From Legionella israelensis (GTDB lineage Bacteria; Pseudomonadota; Gammaproteobacteria; Legionellales; Legionellaceae): a DNA stretch of 64,000 nt. Of the stretch, positions 37,506-48,099 are shown piece by piece. The DNA lies in the NCBI RefSeq assembly GCF_004571175.1, contig NZ_CP038273.1, forward strand, positions 310,001 through 374,000, written 5' to 3'. Position numbers and translations under genes: made by a program. Position 1 is the first letter of the stretch. Each line of letters begins with the position of its first letter. Under the pieces are notes generated by a model that saw only the letters and a list, made by a program, of their open reading frames with translations, searched no databases and was not told where the DNA came from.

Positions 37506-39278
37506 ATGTATGATGCTTATTTGCTGTTTATTGTGTTAATCCTGACGCTTGTAATGTTTGTATGGGGTTATTACCGATATGATACAGTAGCTCTAATGAG
37601 TCTGCTTTCCCTTGTATTTTTAGGCATTATACCCTCAGATCAGGCATTCAGTGGCTTTAGCAACCCAGCGGTCATTACCGTTGCAGCTGTGATGGCCATT
37701 ACAGCTGCCATCAGCCAAACAGGTCTGATTGAATTTTTTCTCAGAATTATTATGCCTATTCTGAAAAAACCAATTCTCCACATTGGTTTGCTTTGCTTTA
37801 CAGGTGCTTTTTTATCCGCCTTTATGAATAATGTAGGAGCGTTAGCCTTGTTAATGCCCTTGGCGGTACAATCTGCTATCAATGCTAAATTGTCTCCTTC
37901 TAAAATTTTAATGCCCTTATCGTTTGCCACTGTTTTAGGAGGCATGACAACTAAAATCGGCACACCACCGAATCTGCTTGTTTCTTCTTATAAATTCAAT
38001 ATCACAGGTTCTTCCTTTGAAATGTTTGATTTTCTACCGGTAGGGCTTTCTGTTTGTTTCGTTTGCCTGATTTATATTGTTTTTATAGGCTGGAGACATA
38101 TCCCTGCCCGTCGCAAATCCGAAAAGCAAAGCGAAGATCTGTATCAGATTCATGATTATATCAGCGAAATAAAAATACCTAGAAATTCTCCTGTTTCGGG
38201 CATGAAAAGATATCAACTGGAAAATCTTATTGAGGGTGATTTTTCCATTTTAGGGCTCATCCGTAAAAAAAGAAAACGTCTGGTGATTGCCGCCGATGAA
38301 GAACTTCAAGCAGGCGATATTTTAATTGTGGAGGCCTCGCATGAAGACTTAAATTCTTTGCTTCTCAAAGGCGAATTGGATTTAGTCCATGGTGATATTA
38401 TTTCGCCTGAAAGCCTGCGTGGTGAAGACATCAGCATCATGGAGGCCGTGGTTACACCAGGCTCCAGGATTGAAGGTCGCTCTTGGCAGCAATTAAGAGT
38501 TCGCTCAACTTATCAGATCAACTTACTTGCAGTGGCTCGTTCAGGCAGAAATATTAAAAACAGGTTAAACCACGTTAATCTGAACGCCGGCGATGTTGTG
38601 TTGGTTCAAGGACTAACGGATTCACTCCAGGAAAATATTGTTCATTTGGGACTTGTGCCTTTAGCCGAGAGAACTATAAATGTGGGCTTCAGGCGTAATA
38701 CTATTCTTCCCTTACTGCTTTTTTTAGGGGGAATTATCTTTACCACGACACAGATGGTTTCTGTCAGCGTTTGTTTTGCCGCCGTAGTAGTGCTAATGGT
38801 TATGTTTAATATCATGCCTATGCGGCGTGTATATCAAAGCATCGACTGGTCAATTATCATTCTGCTAGGGGCACTTATTCCATTAGGTGATGCTTTAAAA
38901 AGCACAGGGGCTGCCGATTTAATTGGGCAAGGAATTCTGGCTCTGGCAGGAACCGACTATCCGGCGCTCATTCTGGTATTATTACTTATCATCACCATGA
39001 GCTTATCAGATATGATGAACAACGCTGCAACAGCAGTCGTCATGTCCCCCATTGCCACAAATATTGCTTACAGCATGCACATGAACGTTGATGCATTTTT
39101 AATGGCTGTTGCTGTTGGCGCTTCCTGCTCCTTTTTGACACCCATCAGTCATCAAAACAATACCTTAATTTTAGGACCGGGGAAATACAAATTTTTTGAC
39201 TATCTTTTCCTCGGTTTTCCTGTGGAAATCATTGTGATTTTGACAGCCACTCCTGCTCTTATTTTTTTCTGGTTGTAA
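37506..39278 (+). CDS. SLC13/DASS-type transporter with TrkA-C domains
   Basis: The 590-residue protein has two membrane halves flanking two central RCK_C/TrkA-C domains (~215-295 and ~305-385). The first half has NNVGALALLMPLAV and GGMTTKIGTPPNLLVSSY; the second has NNAATAVVMSPIA and GASCSFLTPISHQNN. These SNT/NAT-type loops bind sodium and anionic substrate in the DASS family. The substrate (dicarboxylate, sulfate or other) is unknown. Confidence 0.85.
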   Translation: MYDAYLLFIVLILTLVMFVWGYYRYDTVALMSLLSLVFLGIIPSDQAFSGFSNPAVITVAAVMAITAAISQTGLIEFFLRIIMPILKKPILHIGLLCFTGAFLSAFMNNVGALALLMPLAVQSAINAKLSPSKILMPLSFATVLGGMTTKIGTPPNLLVSSYKFNITGSSFEMFDFLPVGLSVCFVCLIYIVFIGWRHIPARRKSEKQSEDLYQIHDYISEIKIPRNSPVSGMKRYQLENLIEGDFSILGLIRKKRKRLVIAADEELQAGDILIVEASHEDLNSLLLKGELDLVHGDIISPESLRGEDISIMEAVVTPGSRIEGRSWQQLRVRSTYQINLLAVARSGRNIKNRLNHVNLNAGDVVLVQGLTDSLQENIVHLGLVPLAERTINVGFRRNTILPLLLFLGGIIFTTTQMVSVSVCFAAVVVLMVMFNIMPMRRVYQSIDWSIIILLGALIPLGDALKSTGAADLIGQGILALAGTDYPALILVLLLIITMSLSDMMNNAATAVVMSPIATNIAYSMHMNVDAFLMAVAVGASCSFLTPISHQNNTLILGPGKYKFFDYLFLGFPVEIIVILTATPALIFFWL

Positions 39279-39313
39279 GGCTGAACACCAAACAAACATG
39301 TGATATTTTAAGT

Positions 39314-40696
39314 TTATTTTTTTATCTTACGAATTAAACGTTTCTTTTTGTGTATCTGGCGAGGAGTTAATTTATTTTTTTTATTTTTATAAGGATTAAT
39401 CCCGCCTTTAAATTCAAGCCTTAAAGGAGTTCCTGTTAACTGTAAATGCTGAATAAATGCATTTTTCAAATAACGTATATAGCTATCTGGCAAAGATTCA
39501 AGTTGATTACCGTGAATCACAATAATAGGCGGATTTTGCCCGCCAGAGTGAGCATACCGTAATTTTATACGGCGCCCTTTTACCATGGGCGGAGCATGTT
39601 GACTAACAAGATCCTGCAGCAAACGAGTTAACATAGGCGTAGAAAACGATTGTGTTGCCGAAGCATAGGCCTGCTCAATGTCTTTGAACAAAAGCCCAAC
39701 ACCACTCCCATGCAGCGCAGAAATAAATCGGAGTTTCGCAAAACGAGCAAAATGCAATTTTCTATCCAGCTCATCTTTTATATTTTGTTTGTGCTCCTCA
39801 TCCAGCCCATCCCATTTGTTAACTGTAATAACCAAGGCTTTCCCGGATTCAATGATAATGCCTAATAAATGCAGATCCTGATCCGTTAAACCTTCTTTTG
39901 CATCCAGAAGCATTAAACAAACATGTGATTCCTTTACCGATTGTATGGTCTTTATAACTGAAAATTTTTCAACTTTCTCTTCAATGCGAGCTCGACGACG
40001 CACGCCGGCCGTATCAATCAATACATAGTTTTTTTCATCCCTGCTAAAAGGAATCATAATACTATCGCGTGTAGTTCCCGGCATATCATAAACCACGACA
40101 CGATCCTCGCCCAGTATGCGGTTAATTAAAGTCGATTTACCGACATTAGGACGTCCGACAAAGGCTACTTTAATGACATTATCTATTTCCGAAAATGGCT
40201 CAATGTCATTAAAATTGCTCATCACTGTGGATAGTAGGTTGTGGAAACCACGCCCATGGGCTGCAGAAACAGGAAAAACATGTGCAAAACCTAAGGATTG
40301 AAAATCTGCGCAAGCCACTTCTTCATCTAACCCATCCGATTTGTTCACAACTAGAAAAACCGTTTTATTTGATTTTCTAAGCAATCGAGCAATGTCTTGA
40401 TCAACGCCGGTACACCCTGCGCGAGCATCAACCATAAAAAAAATGATATCTGCTTCCTGCACCGCTATTGACGATTGTTTTGACATCAATGCATCGACAG
40501 CGAGATCATCAACACCTACACCGCCGGTATCAACCACAATAAAGGATTTGCCTTCAAAAACCGCCTGTCCATATTGTCGATCCCGGGTTAACCCCGGGAA
40601 ATCGGCCACAAGGGCATCCTGTGTTTTAGTTAAGCGATTAAATAATGTGGATTTGCCGACGTTAGGACGTCCTACAAGAGCAATTACTGGGATCAT
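39314..40696 (-). CDS. der: Ribosome-assembly GTPase Der (EngA)
   Basis: The 460-residue protein has the two tandem GTPase domains diagnostic of Der: [16 protein letters not shown] (G1, ~8) and [16 protein letters not shown] (second G1, ~180), with NKSDG and NKWDG as the G4 motifs, and a C-terminal KH-like domain. It acts in 50S subunit assembly. It starts two bases after the bamB stop. Confidence 0.96.
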   Translation of the reverse strand: MIPVIALVGRPNVGKSTLFNRLTKTQDALVADFPGLTRDRQYGQAVFEGKSFIVVDTGGVGVDDLAVDALMSKQSSIAVQEADIIFFMVDARAGCTGVDQDIARLLRKSNKTVFLVVNKSDGLDEEVACADFQSLGFAHVFPVSAAHGRGFHNLLSTVMSNFNDIEPFSEIDNVIKVAFVGRPNVGKSTLINRILGEDRVVVYDMPGTTRDSIMIPFSRDEKNYVLIDTAGVRRRARIEEKVEKFSVIKTIQSVKESHVCLMLLDAKEGLTDQDLHLLGIIIESGKALVITVNKWDGLDEEHKQNIKDELDRKLHFARFAKLRFISALHGSGVGLLFKDIEQAYASATQSFSTPMLTRLLQDLVSQHAPPMVKGRRIKLRYAHSGGQNPPIIVIHGNQLESLPDSYIRYLKNAFIQHLQLTGTPLRLEFKGGINPYKNKKNKLTPRQIHKKKRLIRKIKK

Positions 40697-40698
40697 GA

Positions 40699-41853
40699 TT
40701 AACTCACCAATAATTGATTCAGCAATCCATTGGCTGTTTGTACATATAGCTTTTTATCGTCTATCACAGGAGATATCGTAATCGGGCCAGAAAGTTGGGT
40801 TCTTGCCAAAAATTCCCCCGTACTTGTGGACAAAACATGTAACAAACCGGTTTTGTCACCTACAATCAATCGGTGACCCATTACAGCAGGCTCGGTTAAC
40901 CCTCTTGCTTTTAAGTCTGTTTGCTTCCACTTTACCAAGCCATTGTCTGCATTGATAGCCCAAATCACGTCATCGCTATCAGTCAGGTACAATGTATTTT
41001 TATTTAAAATAATATTTTTATATACGGAAGAAGGTTTACTCCAGATAAATTGACCATCTTTTAAAGACAGCCCGCCAACATAACCTTGATAGGTAGCCAG
41101 ATAAACGGTATCACCTCTTACAATCGGATCAGCATCAATATCCACAAGGCGCTCAACATCACTAGCCCCGCTTGGATAGACAATATTTCTTTGCCACAAC
41201 AGACGGCCAGTTTGAAGATCAACGACATCTATTTTTCCATCTGAATAACCGACTAAGACTTTATCTTCCATAAGCACAGGAGATGAGCCCGCTTTTAAAA
41301 TCAAATTGGGAGCACCATGATTAACCTCCCAAATTATTTGACCATTTAAAAGATTAAATGCATATAAATTACCATCAATGGTTTTAACAATAATCTTATC
41401 CCTGTTGATTAACGGTTTAGCTAAAATTTCACCAGAAACTTTTTTTTCCCATAATTCCTTGCCATTCGAAGAATCAAGTAAAACCAGAGTAGAAGCATCT
41501 GTGGTGACCGCAACCACCTTTTCAGCTACGGTTGGGCCGCTTATAATTTTATTCTTTAACTTTGTACTCCACTGAATTTGTGCGCTGGATTTATTCATCG
41601 CCTGCACTTGACCATTGATATCAGTAGTGTAGATGGTTTGACCCTTGATCACCGGTTTTAATTTCAAATAAGCGCTGTTCTTGTGTGATTGGCCTACTGG
41701 AGCGGACCATTTCCGGACCAAATCAATTTTAGGTGTAATTTCGGCCAGAGGAGAGGGTTTAGGGGTATTGTCCTTCCCAAGCACATAATCTTCCACCTTG
41801 GTACATGCTTGAATAAAATGACATAGCACCAACAGTATTAAAATTTTTTTCAT
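40699..41853 (-). CDS. bamB: Outer-membrane assembly lipoprotein BamB
   Basis: The start chosen gives [26 protein letters not shown], a lipoprotein signal with the lipidated Cys after IQA; the ATG at 41883 would add ten charged residues ahead of the signal. The rest is an eight-bladed propeller of PQQ-type repeats ([39 protein letters not shown] and so on). It helps BamA insert beta-barrel proteins and lies in the conserved yfgM-bamB-der order. Confidence 0.94.
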   Translation of the reverse strand: MKKILILLVLCHFIQACTKVEDYVLGKDNTPKPSPLAEITPKIDLVRKWSAPVGQSHKNSAYLKLKPVIKGQTIYTTDINGQVQAMNKSSAQIQWSTKLKNKIISGPTVAEKVVAVTTDASTLVLLDSSNGKELWEKKVSGEILAKPLINRDKIIVKTIDGNLYAFNLLNGQIIWEVNHGAPNLILKAGSSPVLMEDKVLVGYSDGKIDVVDLQTGRLLWQRNIVYPSGASDVERLVDIDADPIVRGDTVYLATYQGYVGGLSLKDGQFIWSKPSSVYKNIILNKNTLYLTDSDDVIWAINADNGLVKWKQTDLKARGLTEPAVMGHRLIVGDKTGLLHVLSTSTGEFLARTQLSGPITISPVIDDKKLYVQTANGLLNQLLVS

Positions 41854-41907
41854 TTTTTTACCCACATCTAGTTTTAACTTCAATTTTGTCTAGCTAAAAA
41901 GCAGTAA

Positions 41908-42582
41908 TCAACCCACTTGCATCCGCTCATTTTTTTCATTAAAGCTTTGAGTCATAGAAGCCACTTCATTGGTTTTCATTTCCAGAAACAGATTGCTTGT
42001 TCCACTATCTTTGCTTTCATCCATTGCAAGGCGGTACGATTCAATGGCTTTCTGATATTTACCGGTAGCAGCAAACAGGTCTCCTTTTAACTCATTGATA
42101 ATGGCCAAATAAGCAGAATCGTCAATGATTTTTAATTCGGCAAGCGCCTTATCATAAGACTTTTGTTGTAAAAGAATTCGAGCTTGCCGCAACCTGGCAA
42201 GCTGCTTCAAAGCATTAATCTTGCTGTTTTCAACCACCTTGTATAATTCATCTTTCGCTAAATTCAATTTATTGTTTTTGATCAATAGCTTAGCCAGGGT
42301 TAAATGAGCCACATCCGCATAGACGGTGTTTTTATAATTTTTAATTAACTGGTTTGCAAAAGATTTTACAGCTTTATCATTTTGATGAGAAAAGGCCAGC
42401 ATCATTTGTTCATAGGTGTTTGATGCCTGCAATAGAACTTTCTGCTGATGCCAACTCCAATAACGATAACCAGCTATCGCTAAAAGAATCACTGAAATCA
42501 TTACAGTAATAAGAGTACTATAACGTTTCCACCATTTTTTTATTGCTTCTATTTGTTCTTCTTCAGTCATATAAACTGACAT
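41908..42582 (-). CDS. yfgM: YfgM family tetratricopeptide protein
   Basis: The 224-residue protein has a cytoplasmic N-terminus (EEEQIEAIKKWWKRY), one membrane helix (~20-42) and a periplasmic TPR-like region (ADVAHLTLAKLL, KALAELKIIDDSAYLAIINELKGDLFAATGKYQKAIESYRLA). YfgM associates with the PpiD chaperone at the translocon. It lies between hisS and bamB as in other gammaproteobacteria. Confidence 0.9.
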   Translation of the reverse strand: MSVYMTEEEQIEAIKKWWKRYSTLITVMISVILLAIAGYRYWSWHQQKVLLQASNTYEQMMLAFSHQNDKAVKSFANQLIKNYKNTVYADVAHLTLAKLLIKNNKLNLAKDELYKVVENSKINALKQLARLRQARILLQQKSYDKALAELKIIDDSAYLAIINELKGDLFAATGKYQKAIESYRLAMDESKDSGTSNLFLEMKTNEVASMTQSFNEKNERMQVG

Positions 42583-42707
42583 TATTCTCTCCTGAGTTTT
42601 TCCTGAAGGTCATAAATCGTGCTATCTTTTATGGCTTTCTGAAGTTCGCCGCTTGATTGAGCGTTGTACAGCCTAGGTTCTGTCACTATAATCCGGCTGT
42701 CCATAAC

Positions 42708-44000
42708 CTACTCTGAGCCAACTGAGTCATAATTATTTTTTAAATATTGATTAATATCCGCTTGATTAACCATGATCTGCTCTGAATCCATTCGTAAATC
42801 TTTAATGCTCACCTTCTTTTGATTAACCTCATCAGGACCCAGGATAAAAGCTAGCCGGGCACCACTTTTATCGGCTTTTTTAAATTGGCTTTTAAAACTT
42901 CCCCCTGTCGTATTTGTTATGACTTCATAGTGGGGATTCTTATCGCGTATGGATTCTGCAATAGTTAGTGCTTGTCGAAGACCCTCATCTCCTTCACTAA
43001 TGATATAAATAGAGAGTCCTGTAGTGTCCTTAGGTTGTATGGTGAGAGTTTCCATGAGCAATAGTAAACGTTCTTCGCCTAAAGCAAAGCCTACTGCCGG
43101 AGTTGGCGGACCTCCCAGGTGCTCAACAAGAGCATCATAACGCCCTCCGGCACAAATGGTGGCCTGACTACCGAGCTTATCGGTAACCCACTCAAAAACT
43201 GTATGTCCATAATAATCCAAACCGCGAACCAGAACCGGATTCACAATATAGCTGATGCCAAGTGATTCCAAACCGTGACATAATTTTTCAAAATGCGCAC
43301 GGCTATCTTTCCCCAATGCATCTATAAGTTTAGGTGCATTTCTGATCAATCCCTGCATATCTGGATTTTTACTATCCAATATTCGCAAAGGATTTTTATC
43401 AAGCCTTCGTTTGCTATCTTCATCCAGGGAATTGATATTCTCTCTAAAATAACGAACCAGAATTTCCTTATAAGCCTGGCGTTCTGATAGTTCACCCAAG
43501 GTGTTGATTTGCAGACTAAGCGATTGATCAATGCCAAGTAACTTCCAAAGTCGAAGACTAATGGCTATAAGCTCCAACTCTATAGTAATACCTGACATCC
43601 CAAAGGCTTCTACACCGAACTGCATAAATTGACGGTAGCGTCCCTTTTGTGGCTTTTCGTGGCGGAACATCGGTCCTATATACCATAGTTTTTGCTGCTG
43701 ATTATACAATAAACCATGTTCAAGGCAGGCACGCACACATCCTGCTGTTCCTTCAGGTCGCAGAGTTAAGCTGTCACCGTTTAAATCCGTAAAAGTATAC
43801 ATTTCCTTTTCAACGATATCGGTTACTTCACCAATGGTGCGCTTGAAAAGTTGCGTGCTTTCCACCACTGGAAAACGAATTTCTTTATAACCGTATTGTT
43901 TTAAGCAATTAACAAAGGTTTCTTCTACATATCTCCATATAAATGTTTTGTCGGGCAAAACATCATTCATGCCACGAATCGCTTGAATTTTATCAACCAC
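42708..44000 (-). CDS. hisS: Histidyl-tRNA synthetase
   Basis: The 430-residue class II synthetase is full length: KIQAIRGMNDVLPDKTFIW at the start, LRPEGTAGCVRACLEHGL (motif 2), VRGLDYYGHTVFEW (HisA-type), and AVGFALGEERLLLLME (motif 3), then an anticodon domain. It overlaps the rodZ end by eight bases. Confidence 0.97.
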   Translation of the reverse strand: MVDKIQAIRGMNDVLPDKTFIWRYVEETFVNCLKQYGYKEIRFPVVESTQLFKRTIGEVTDIVEKEMYTFTDLNGDSLTLRPEGTAGCVRACLEHGLLYNQQQKLWYIGPMFRHEKPQKGRYRQFMQFGVEAFGMSGITIELELIAISLRLWKLLGIDQSLSLQINTLGELSERQAYKEILVRYFRENINSLDEDSKRRLDKNPLRILDSKNPDMQGLIRNAPKLIDALGKDSRAHFEKLCHGLESLGISYIVNPVLVRGLDYYGHTVFEWVTDKLGSQATICAGGRYDALVEHLGGPPTPAVGFALGEERLLLLMETLTIQPKDTTGLSIYIISEGDEGLRQALTIAESIRDKNPHYEVITNTTGGSFKSQFKKADKSGARLAFILGPDEVNQKKVSIKDLRMDSEQIMVNQADINQYLKNNYDSVGSE

Positions 44001-44553
44001 TCTTCTTCTCCACAGGTGCTAATTGTCTGTCAGAAGACAATATGGACTGCATTTTCGTCAGGTCAGTCACCCGAGTATCCGATTTGTTCATGCTTTCATC
44101 TATATCCGCTTTTGATAAATGTGTAGGATAAACCTGAGAATCTCTATTTTTTTGCCACCACAACCCAATGGCCACCACCACACCAACAGCAAAAAAGAGC
44201 GTAAACCAGCGTATTGCATGTTCTGCTTTATTGGTTTCTCGCTTGCTTTGCCATAAAGCTTTGTCCAGTTTTTTTTCAGTTACGTGATGGCTATTATAGA
44301 TCTCAAGGATTGGCTCAGGATCAATCTCTAATAATTTTGCATAGGCACGTAAATAGCCTTTCACAAAAACCGGCTCCGGCATTTGCTCATAATCATCCAA
44401 CTCCAGTAACTCAATGATACGAACACGAAGATGTAATTTTCCTGCAACATATTCCTGACTATATCCTTTTTGCTGACGGGCTTCCGCTAAATGAGCGCCT
44501 GGATATTGCTGAAATATTTCGTTAGATTCATCCGTTGTGGCTGTTGTATTCAT
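43993..44553 (-). CDS. rodZ: RodZ-like helix-turn-helix membrane protein, short form
   Basis: The protein has an HTH_25 domain (PGAHLAEARQQKGYSQEYVAGKLHLRVRIIELLELDDY, then FVKGYLRAYAKLL) and one membrane helix (~115-135, IRWFTLFFAVGVVVAIGLWW). It links MreB to the wall machinery. It is 186 residues, against about 340 in E. coli: only ~50 residues follow the helix, so the usual periplasmic beta domain is missing. It overlaps pilW by 26 bases. Confidence 0.88.
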   Translation of the reverse strand: MNTTATTDESNEIFQQYPGAHLAEARQQKGYSQEYVAGKLHLRVRIIELLELDDYEQMPEPVFVKGYLRAYAKLLEIDPEPILEIYNSHHVTEKKLDKALWQSKRETNKAEHAIRWFTLFFAVGVVVAIGLWWQKNRDSQVYPTHLSKADIDESMNKSDTRVTDLTKMQSILSSDRQLAPVEKKSG

Positions 44554-45343
44554 TCTTTACTCCACTATTATCTGAATATTGTCTATAACGCTGCCTTTGT
44601 TGTATTAATTCCAGTTTTTTTGCATATTTTTCCTGCAATCTTGCATCCCCCAACTTATGCGCTATTTTCTCTGCTAAAACCAGAACTGCCGGATCAGCGG
44701 AAAATCGGGAATATTTCTCAATTAAATCAAGTACCTTTTTTTCATTTCCCAGTTTTTTTTCGATTTTTACGAGTTCATAAAAAGATTGCTTACGCTCAGG
44801 ATCCTGTTCAAGTGCTTTAGTAAAATAAAGAATGGACTTATCATAATCAGGAATTTCTGCAGCACATAACCCTGCGTTTTCATAAGCGCCTGCCGTATGA
44901 ACATATTGCTGATCTTTAACGGCTTTTAAAAAATAATTTATAGATTCGACATATTTTCCCTGTCGGCATAAAAAAGTACCATAGTTATTGAGCTGTGCTC
45001 CACTTCCAGGAGCTAACGACAAAGCCTTTAAATAGTAAGATTTAGCTTCGTCGATTTCCCCGGTTTCCTCAAAATAATATGCAATGGCTGTGTTAACGGC
45101 TGCAGAATTCGGTTCCTGCTTTAAAGCTGCAAATAACTTACGCTTTGCGCGGGGGCGATCCCCTTGTTTTAAATAACTTAAGCCCAATTGTGTATTATAA
45201 GCTGCTGCATTACTGCGATTACGCTCTTTAGCCGCCTGATCTTCCTGTTCCTGATGATTCATTTGAAAGGACTGTAAGAAAAACAAGGCGGATATGAATA
45301 ACGTTTTAACTAATTTTAACACATTGACGACCCGATTTAGCAT
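44528..45343 (-). CDS. pilW: Type IV pilus biogenesis/stability protein PilW (PilF)
   Basis: The 271-residue protein has an N-terminal export signal (FISALFFLQSFQ) and then five or six TPRs (NTQLGLSYLKQGDRPRAKRKL, AIAYYFEETGEIDEAKSYYLKAL, NYGTFLCRQGKYVESINYFLKAV). It is the pilotin-like factor for the PilQ secretin. A lipobox is not obvious, unlike Pseudomonas PilF. The pilW-rodZ order is conserved. Confidence 0.85.
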   Translation of the reverse strand: MLNRVVNVLKLVKTLFISALFFLQSFQMNHQEQEDQAAKERNRSNAAAYNTQLGLSYLKQGDRPRAKRKLFAALKQEPNSAAVNTAIAYYFEETGEIDEAKSYYLKALSLAPGSGAQLNNYGTFLCRQGKYVESINYFLKAVKDQQYVHTAGAYENAGLCAAEIPDYDKSILYFTKALEQDPERKQSFYELVKIEKKLGNEKKVLDLIEKYSRFSADPAVLVLAEKIAHKLGDARLQEKYAKKLELIQQRQRYRQYSDNSGVKNEYNSHNG

Positions 45344-45521
45344 GATTGAGCATTATAACCGTGATTTCACAAATTAAAAAAGGTTTATCTAAGATTTAAA
45401 GCGGAGGTAATTAATATTCTATCCACTTCCTGCCAATGAGAACATAGGGTGGTTTTGGAGGCAATTATTTTTAGACATAAAATACCGACTTTCACCGGCG
45501 ATTCGATGTGGAATATACACT

Positions 45522-45564
45522 TTATTGACTCATGTTACGCGGCGCTGCGTAACATGCATTATTG
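45522..45564. mobile_element. Minimal MITE remnant (two terminal repeats only) at the fimV stop
   Basis: ACTCATGTTACGCGGC is followed at once by GCTGCGTAACATGCA (45528-45558), so only the two termini remain. TTATTG flanks both sides (45522-45527 and 45559-45564). On the minus strand the right TTA is the fimV stop codon. The resulting 10-bp-stem hairpin directly follows the stop and could end transcription. Confidence 0.7.
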
Positions 45565-48099
45565 ACCTAAATCCTTTAATAATCGTTTAGCCTCAGTCTG
45601 CTGTTTATCACTACCATGTTCAACAACTTCTTCCAATGATTGTCTGGCGGACTCGATATCGCCCATACTGATATAAGTGTTTGCCAAAGCGAGCAGAGTA
45701 TCCAGCGCTTCTTTGCTTTTTAAAGGATCAGACAAAACTTCTATTTCTGAGGACTGATGATCTTCATCATCGTCTGCCAGCTTGACTGAGGATGAATCAC
45801 CCGGAGTTTCAGTTGTTCTTTGGGATTCTTCATTCCGGGTAATACTTTCTTTCTCTGATGAACTTAAATCAAAATCCAAAGCAGACTCATCTTTTTCATC
45901 AGTCTCAGGTGCTTTATCAGTTTGTTTTTCTTTTAAAAGTTTATGTAAACCCGGTTCAAACTCCAAGACAAAATCACTTTCTTCATTTTTTTTCTTTTTA
46001 TCCATTTCCTCCTTTTGATTGGTATCTGTTTTCATCTCTGCCTCAGTATATTCTGGCAAATCAGCTTTTTGGTCCTGCTCTTTGGCAGGGAGCATGTCTT
46101 CTTTTTTTTCTTCATTAATTAATACGCTTAAAGGTCTTCGATAATTTTCATCTGTATTTTCCGTGACCGGTCTTTTCTGAGGGTTGTTTTCTTCCTCACT
46201 GAAATCGATGCTTTGCAGATTATTTTCAGGAGAAGCAGCTTTTTCTGACTCAGGCTCAGGTTCAGGCTCAGGTTCAGGCTCAGGTTCGGGCTCAGGTTCG
46301 GGCTCAGGTTCAGGCTCAGGTTCGGGCTCAGGTTCGGGCTCAGGTTCAGGTTCAGGTTCAGGTTCAGGTTCAGGTTCAGGTTCAGGTTCGGGTTCGGGTT
46401 CGGGTTCGGGTTCGGGTTCGGGTTCAGGTTCAGGTTCAGGTTCAGGTTCAGGTTCAGGTTCAGGTTCAGGTTCAGGTTCAGGTTCAGGTTCAGGTTCAGG
46501 TTCAGGTGAAATTATTTGCTTTTCAACAGAGGTTTGCGCTTCTTCCAAAGATTGTTTTTCTTTTTCTGAACTTTTAACATCTGTTAAAATAACAGAATCG
46601 GAAGTTTTAATAGCTGCCTTGCCTGTCTTTTCATCTATAGGCATTTCTTTTATTTCTACATCTACAGAAAGCTCTTTTTTAATCCTGTCATCGGATAAAT
46701 TACCCCCCCTATCAGGCTGATTCCTGGGTTCCCGGTATCTGAAATACCATAAAATAAGTACCGCTCCTCCAGCTATAACGACAAACAGGAGCCATAGAGG
46801 CCATAAAAACCAAGTATCGCTTGATTCCGTTTTGTTACTGCTGGCTTGAGAAGATACCGCTTCACGTTGTTTCATCAGAATATTTATTCGCTGACGAAGC
46901 GCAGCGATTTCTTTTTCGCGTTGATTTATCTGTTTTTGCAACTGTTTGTTCTGGCTCTGCAGTTCCTGCAACTGCTCTTTAAGAACAGTGTTGGCTTCTC
47001 TTACTGATTCCACCGCTGTAGCGGCAACTGCAATCTCAGATTTTCTTAAAGTATCTTCCTTGCCAGATGCAGTTTCTGTTGTCGTATGTTCTTCAGGTAC
47101 AAACATCGAAGTCGCAGACATCACTGTAGAAAATAATCCCTCGGATTTAGAATTCGACTCAGAAAATTTGGGGACATCCTGAATATGCGAGGAGGGAATA
47201 TTATTGGAATCAACCGATTGAGATGTAGTATTTTCCACCGTCCTTGTAGGAGCCACTTCGCCTGTGGTATATGGCGGTAGCAAAACATGTTTGATATCTG
47301 ATTTATTTTTCCAGGCTTCATCATGTGCCTGGACTTCCTGTCTCGCCAATGAGGCTGGTACTTTGCTCATTGTGGCGGTTGAGGGAATGGTCAAGAGGGT
47401 ACCAGATTTAAGTCCATTCAAATTGCCATCTGTAAAAGCTTCGGGGTTCATTCCCACAATAGCCAGCACCACCTGTTGCAAATTAACCTGCGAGGCATCA
47501 AAACGCTGAGCAATTTGCCAAATATTTTCATCCTTTCCTTTAACTGGACCGTAAGTGGATTTTTCCCGTTTTTCATCAGGCGAATAGCTGTGGACAACCT
47601 GACTAATAACACGCTTATCAACAACTCCTGTTTGCTCATTAAATCTTGCATCGGATTTTTTATAAGAAACGGTCTTCCCGGCCTGAAAAGACGTATGACC
47701 TATCTGATATCCTGGAGGATCAAGTAATACGGTATACTCGCGATAAAGTTGCCCTTCTGACCATGCCACATCAATTAAAAGTTGGAAATAGGGGTCGGTG
47801 ATTCTTTCAGAGGAACTGATTTTAATAACAGGTTTTCCTTTATTATTCTTACTCACTTTAAAATTCAACAGTGCAACCGTATAAGTTTGCTCAATTCCGA
47901 CTCGCTCGTAATCATCCTGAGATGCTGAAGTTGCTTTAATATCAGATAAATTTGTATCGCTAAGATCCTGTAGGGAGATTTCACCTTCGAAAGGTTGATT
48001 AAGGTATGAATGAACGATCATATCTCCCAAACCGAGGGCAGACAAACCAACAGGATGGACTAATGTAAATAATGCGACTGGTAAAATAGTTATTTTCAA
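45559..48099 (-). CDS. fimV: FimV-type peptidoglycan-binding protein with a giant Pro-Glu repeat
   Basis: The 846-residue protein has a signal and the FimV N-terminal domain ([22 protein letters not shown]), a LysM-like region ([18 protein letters not shown]), a coiled coil (~370-410), one membrane helix (~425-450), a PE-repeat of about 43 units (46249-46506), an acidic stretch, and the C-terminal FimV TPR ([27 protein letters not shown]). FimV organises polar pilus and secretion machinery. The repeat is encoded by a hexanucleotide tandem array, so its length may vary in six-base steps without frame loss. Confidence 0.88.
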   Translation of the reverse strand: MKITILPVALFTLVHPVGLSALGLGDMIVHSYLNQPFEGEISLQDLSDTNLSDIKATSASQDDYERVGIEQTYTVALLNFKVSKNNKGKPVIKISSSERITDPYFQLLIDVAWSEGQLYREYTVLLDPPGYQIGHTSFQAGKTVSYKKSDARFNEQTGVVDKRVISQVVHSYSPDEKREKSTYGPVKGKDENIWQIAQRFDASQVNLQQVVLAIVGMNPEAFTDGNLNGLKSGTLLTIPSTATMSKVPASLARQEVQAHDEAWKNKSDIKHVLLPPYTTGEVAPTRTVENTTSQSVDSNNIPSSHIQDVPKFSESNSKSEGLFSTVMSATSMFVPEEHTTTETASGKEDTLRKSEIAVAATAVESVREANTVLKEQLQELQSQNKQLQKQINQREKEIAALRQRINILMKQREAVSSQASSNKTESSDTWFLWPLWLLFVVIAGGAVLILWYFRYREPRNQPDRGGNLSDDRIKKELSVDVEIKEMPIDEKTGKAAIKTSDSVILTDVKSSEKEKQSLEEAQTSVEKQIISPEPEPEPEPEPEPEPEPEPEPEPEPEPEPEPEPEPEPEPEPEPEPEPEPEPEPEPEPEPEPEPEPEPEPEPEPEPEPEPEPEPEPESEKAASPENNLQSIDFSEEENNPQKRPVTENTDENYRRPLSVLINEEKKEDMLPAKEQDQKADLPEYTEAEMKTDTNQKEEMDKKKKNEESDFVLEFEPGLHKLLKEKQTDKAPETDEKDESALDFDLSSSEKESITRNEESQRTTETPGDSSSVKLADDDEDHQSSEIEVLSDPLKSKEALDTLLALANTYISMGDIESARQSLEEVVEHGSDKQQTEAKRLLKDLGQ
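46249..46506 (-). repeat. Hexanucleotide tandem repeat encoding (Pro-Glu)n in fimV
   Basis: About 43 copies of a 6-bp unit, on the plus strand (T/C)TC(A/G)GG, lie end to end over 258 bases. Synonymous variants form blocks: alternating forms on the left, a run of TTCGGG in the middle, and nearly uniform TTCAGG on both sides of it, which suggests recent slippage or unequal exchange in the uniform blocks. Confidence 0.95.

Noticed and set aside
46249-46506. Tandem array that might be taken for a CRISPR
   Set aside because: The unit is six bases with no spacers, and it is coding.
46184-46720. A plus-strand open frame encoding a long Gly-Ser repeat, antisense to fimV
   Set aside because: It is the mirror of the Pro-Glu hexamer array; it has no ribosome site and no content outside the repeat.
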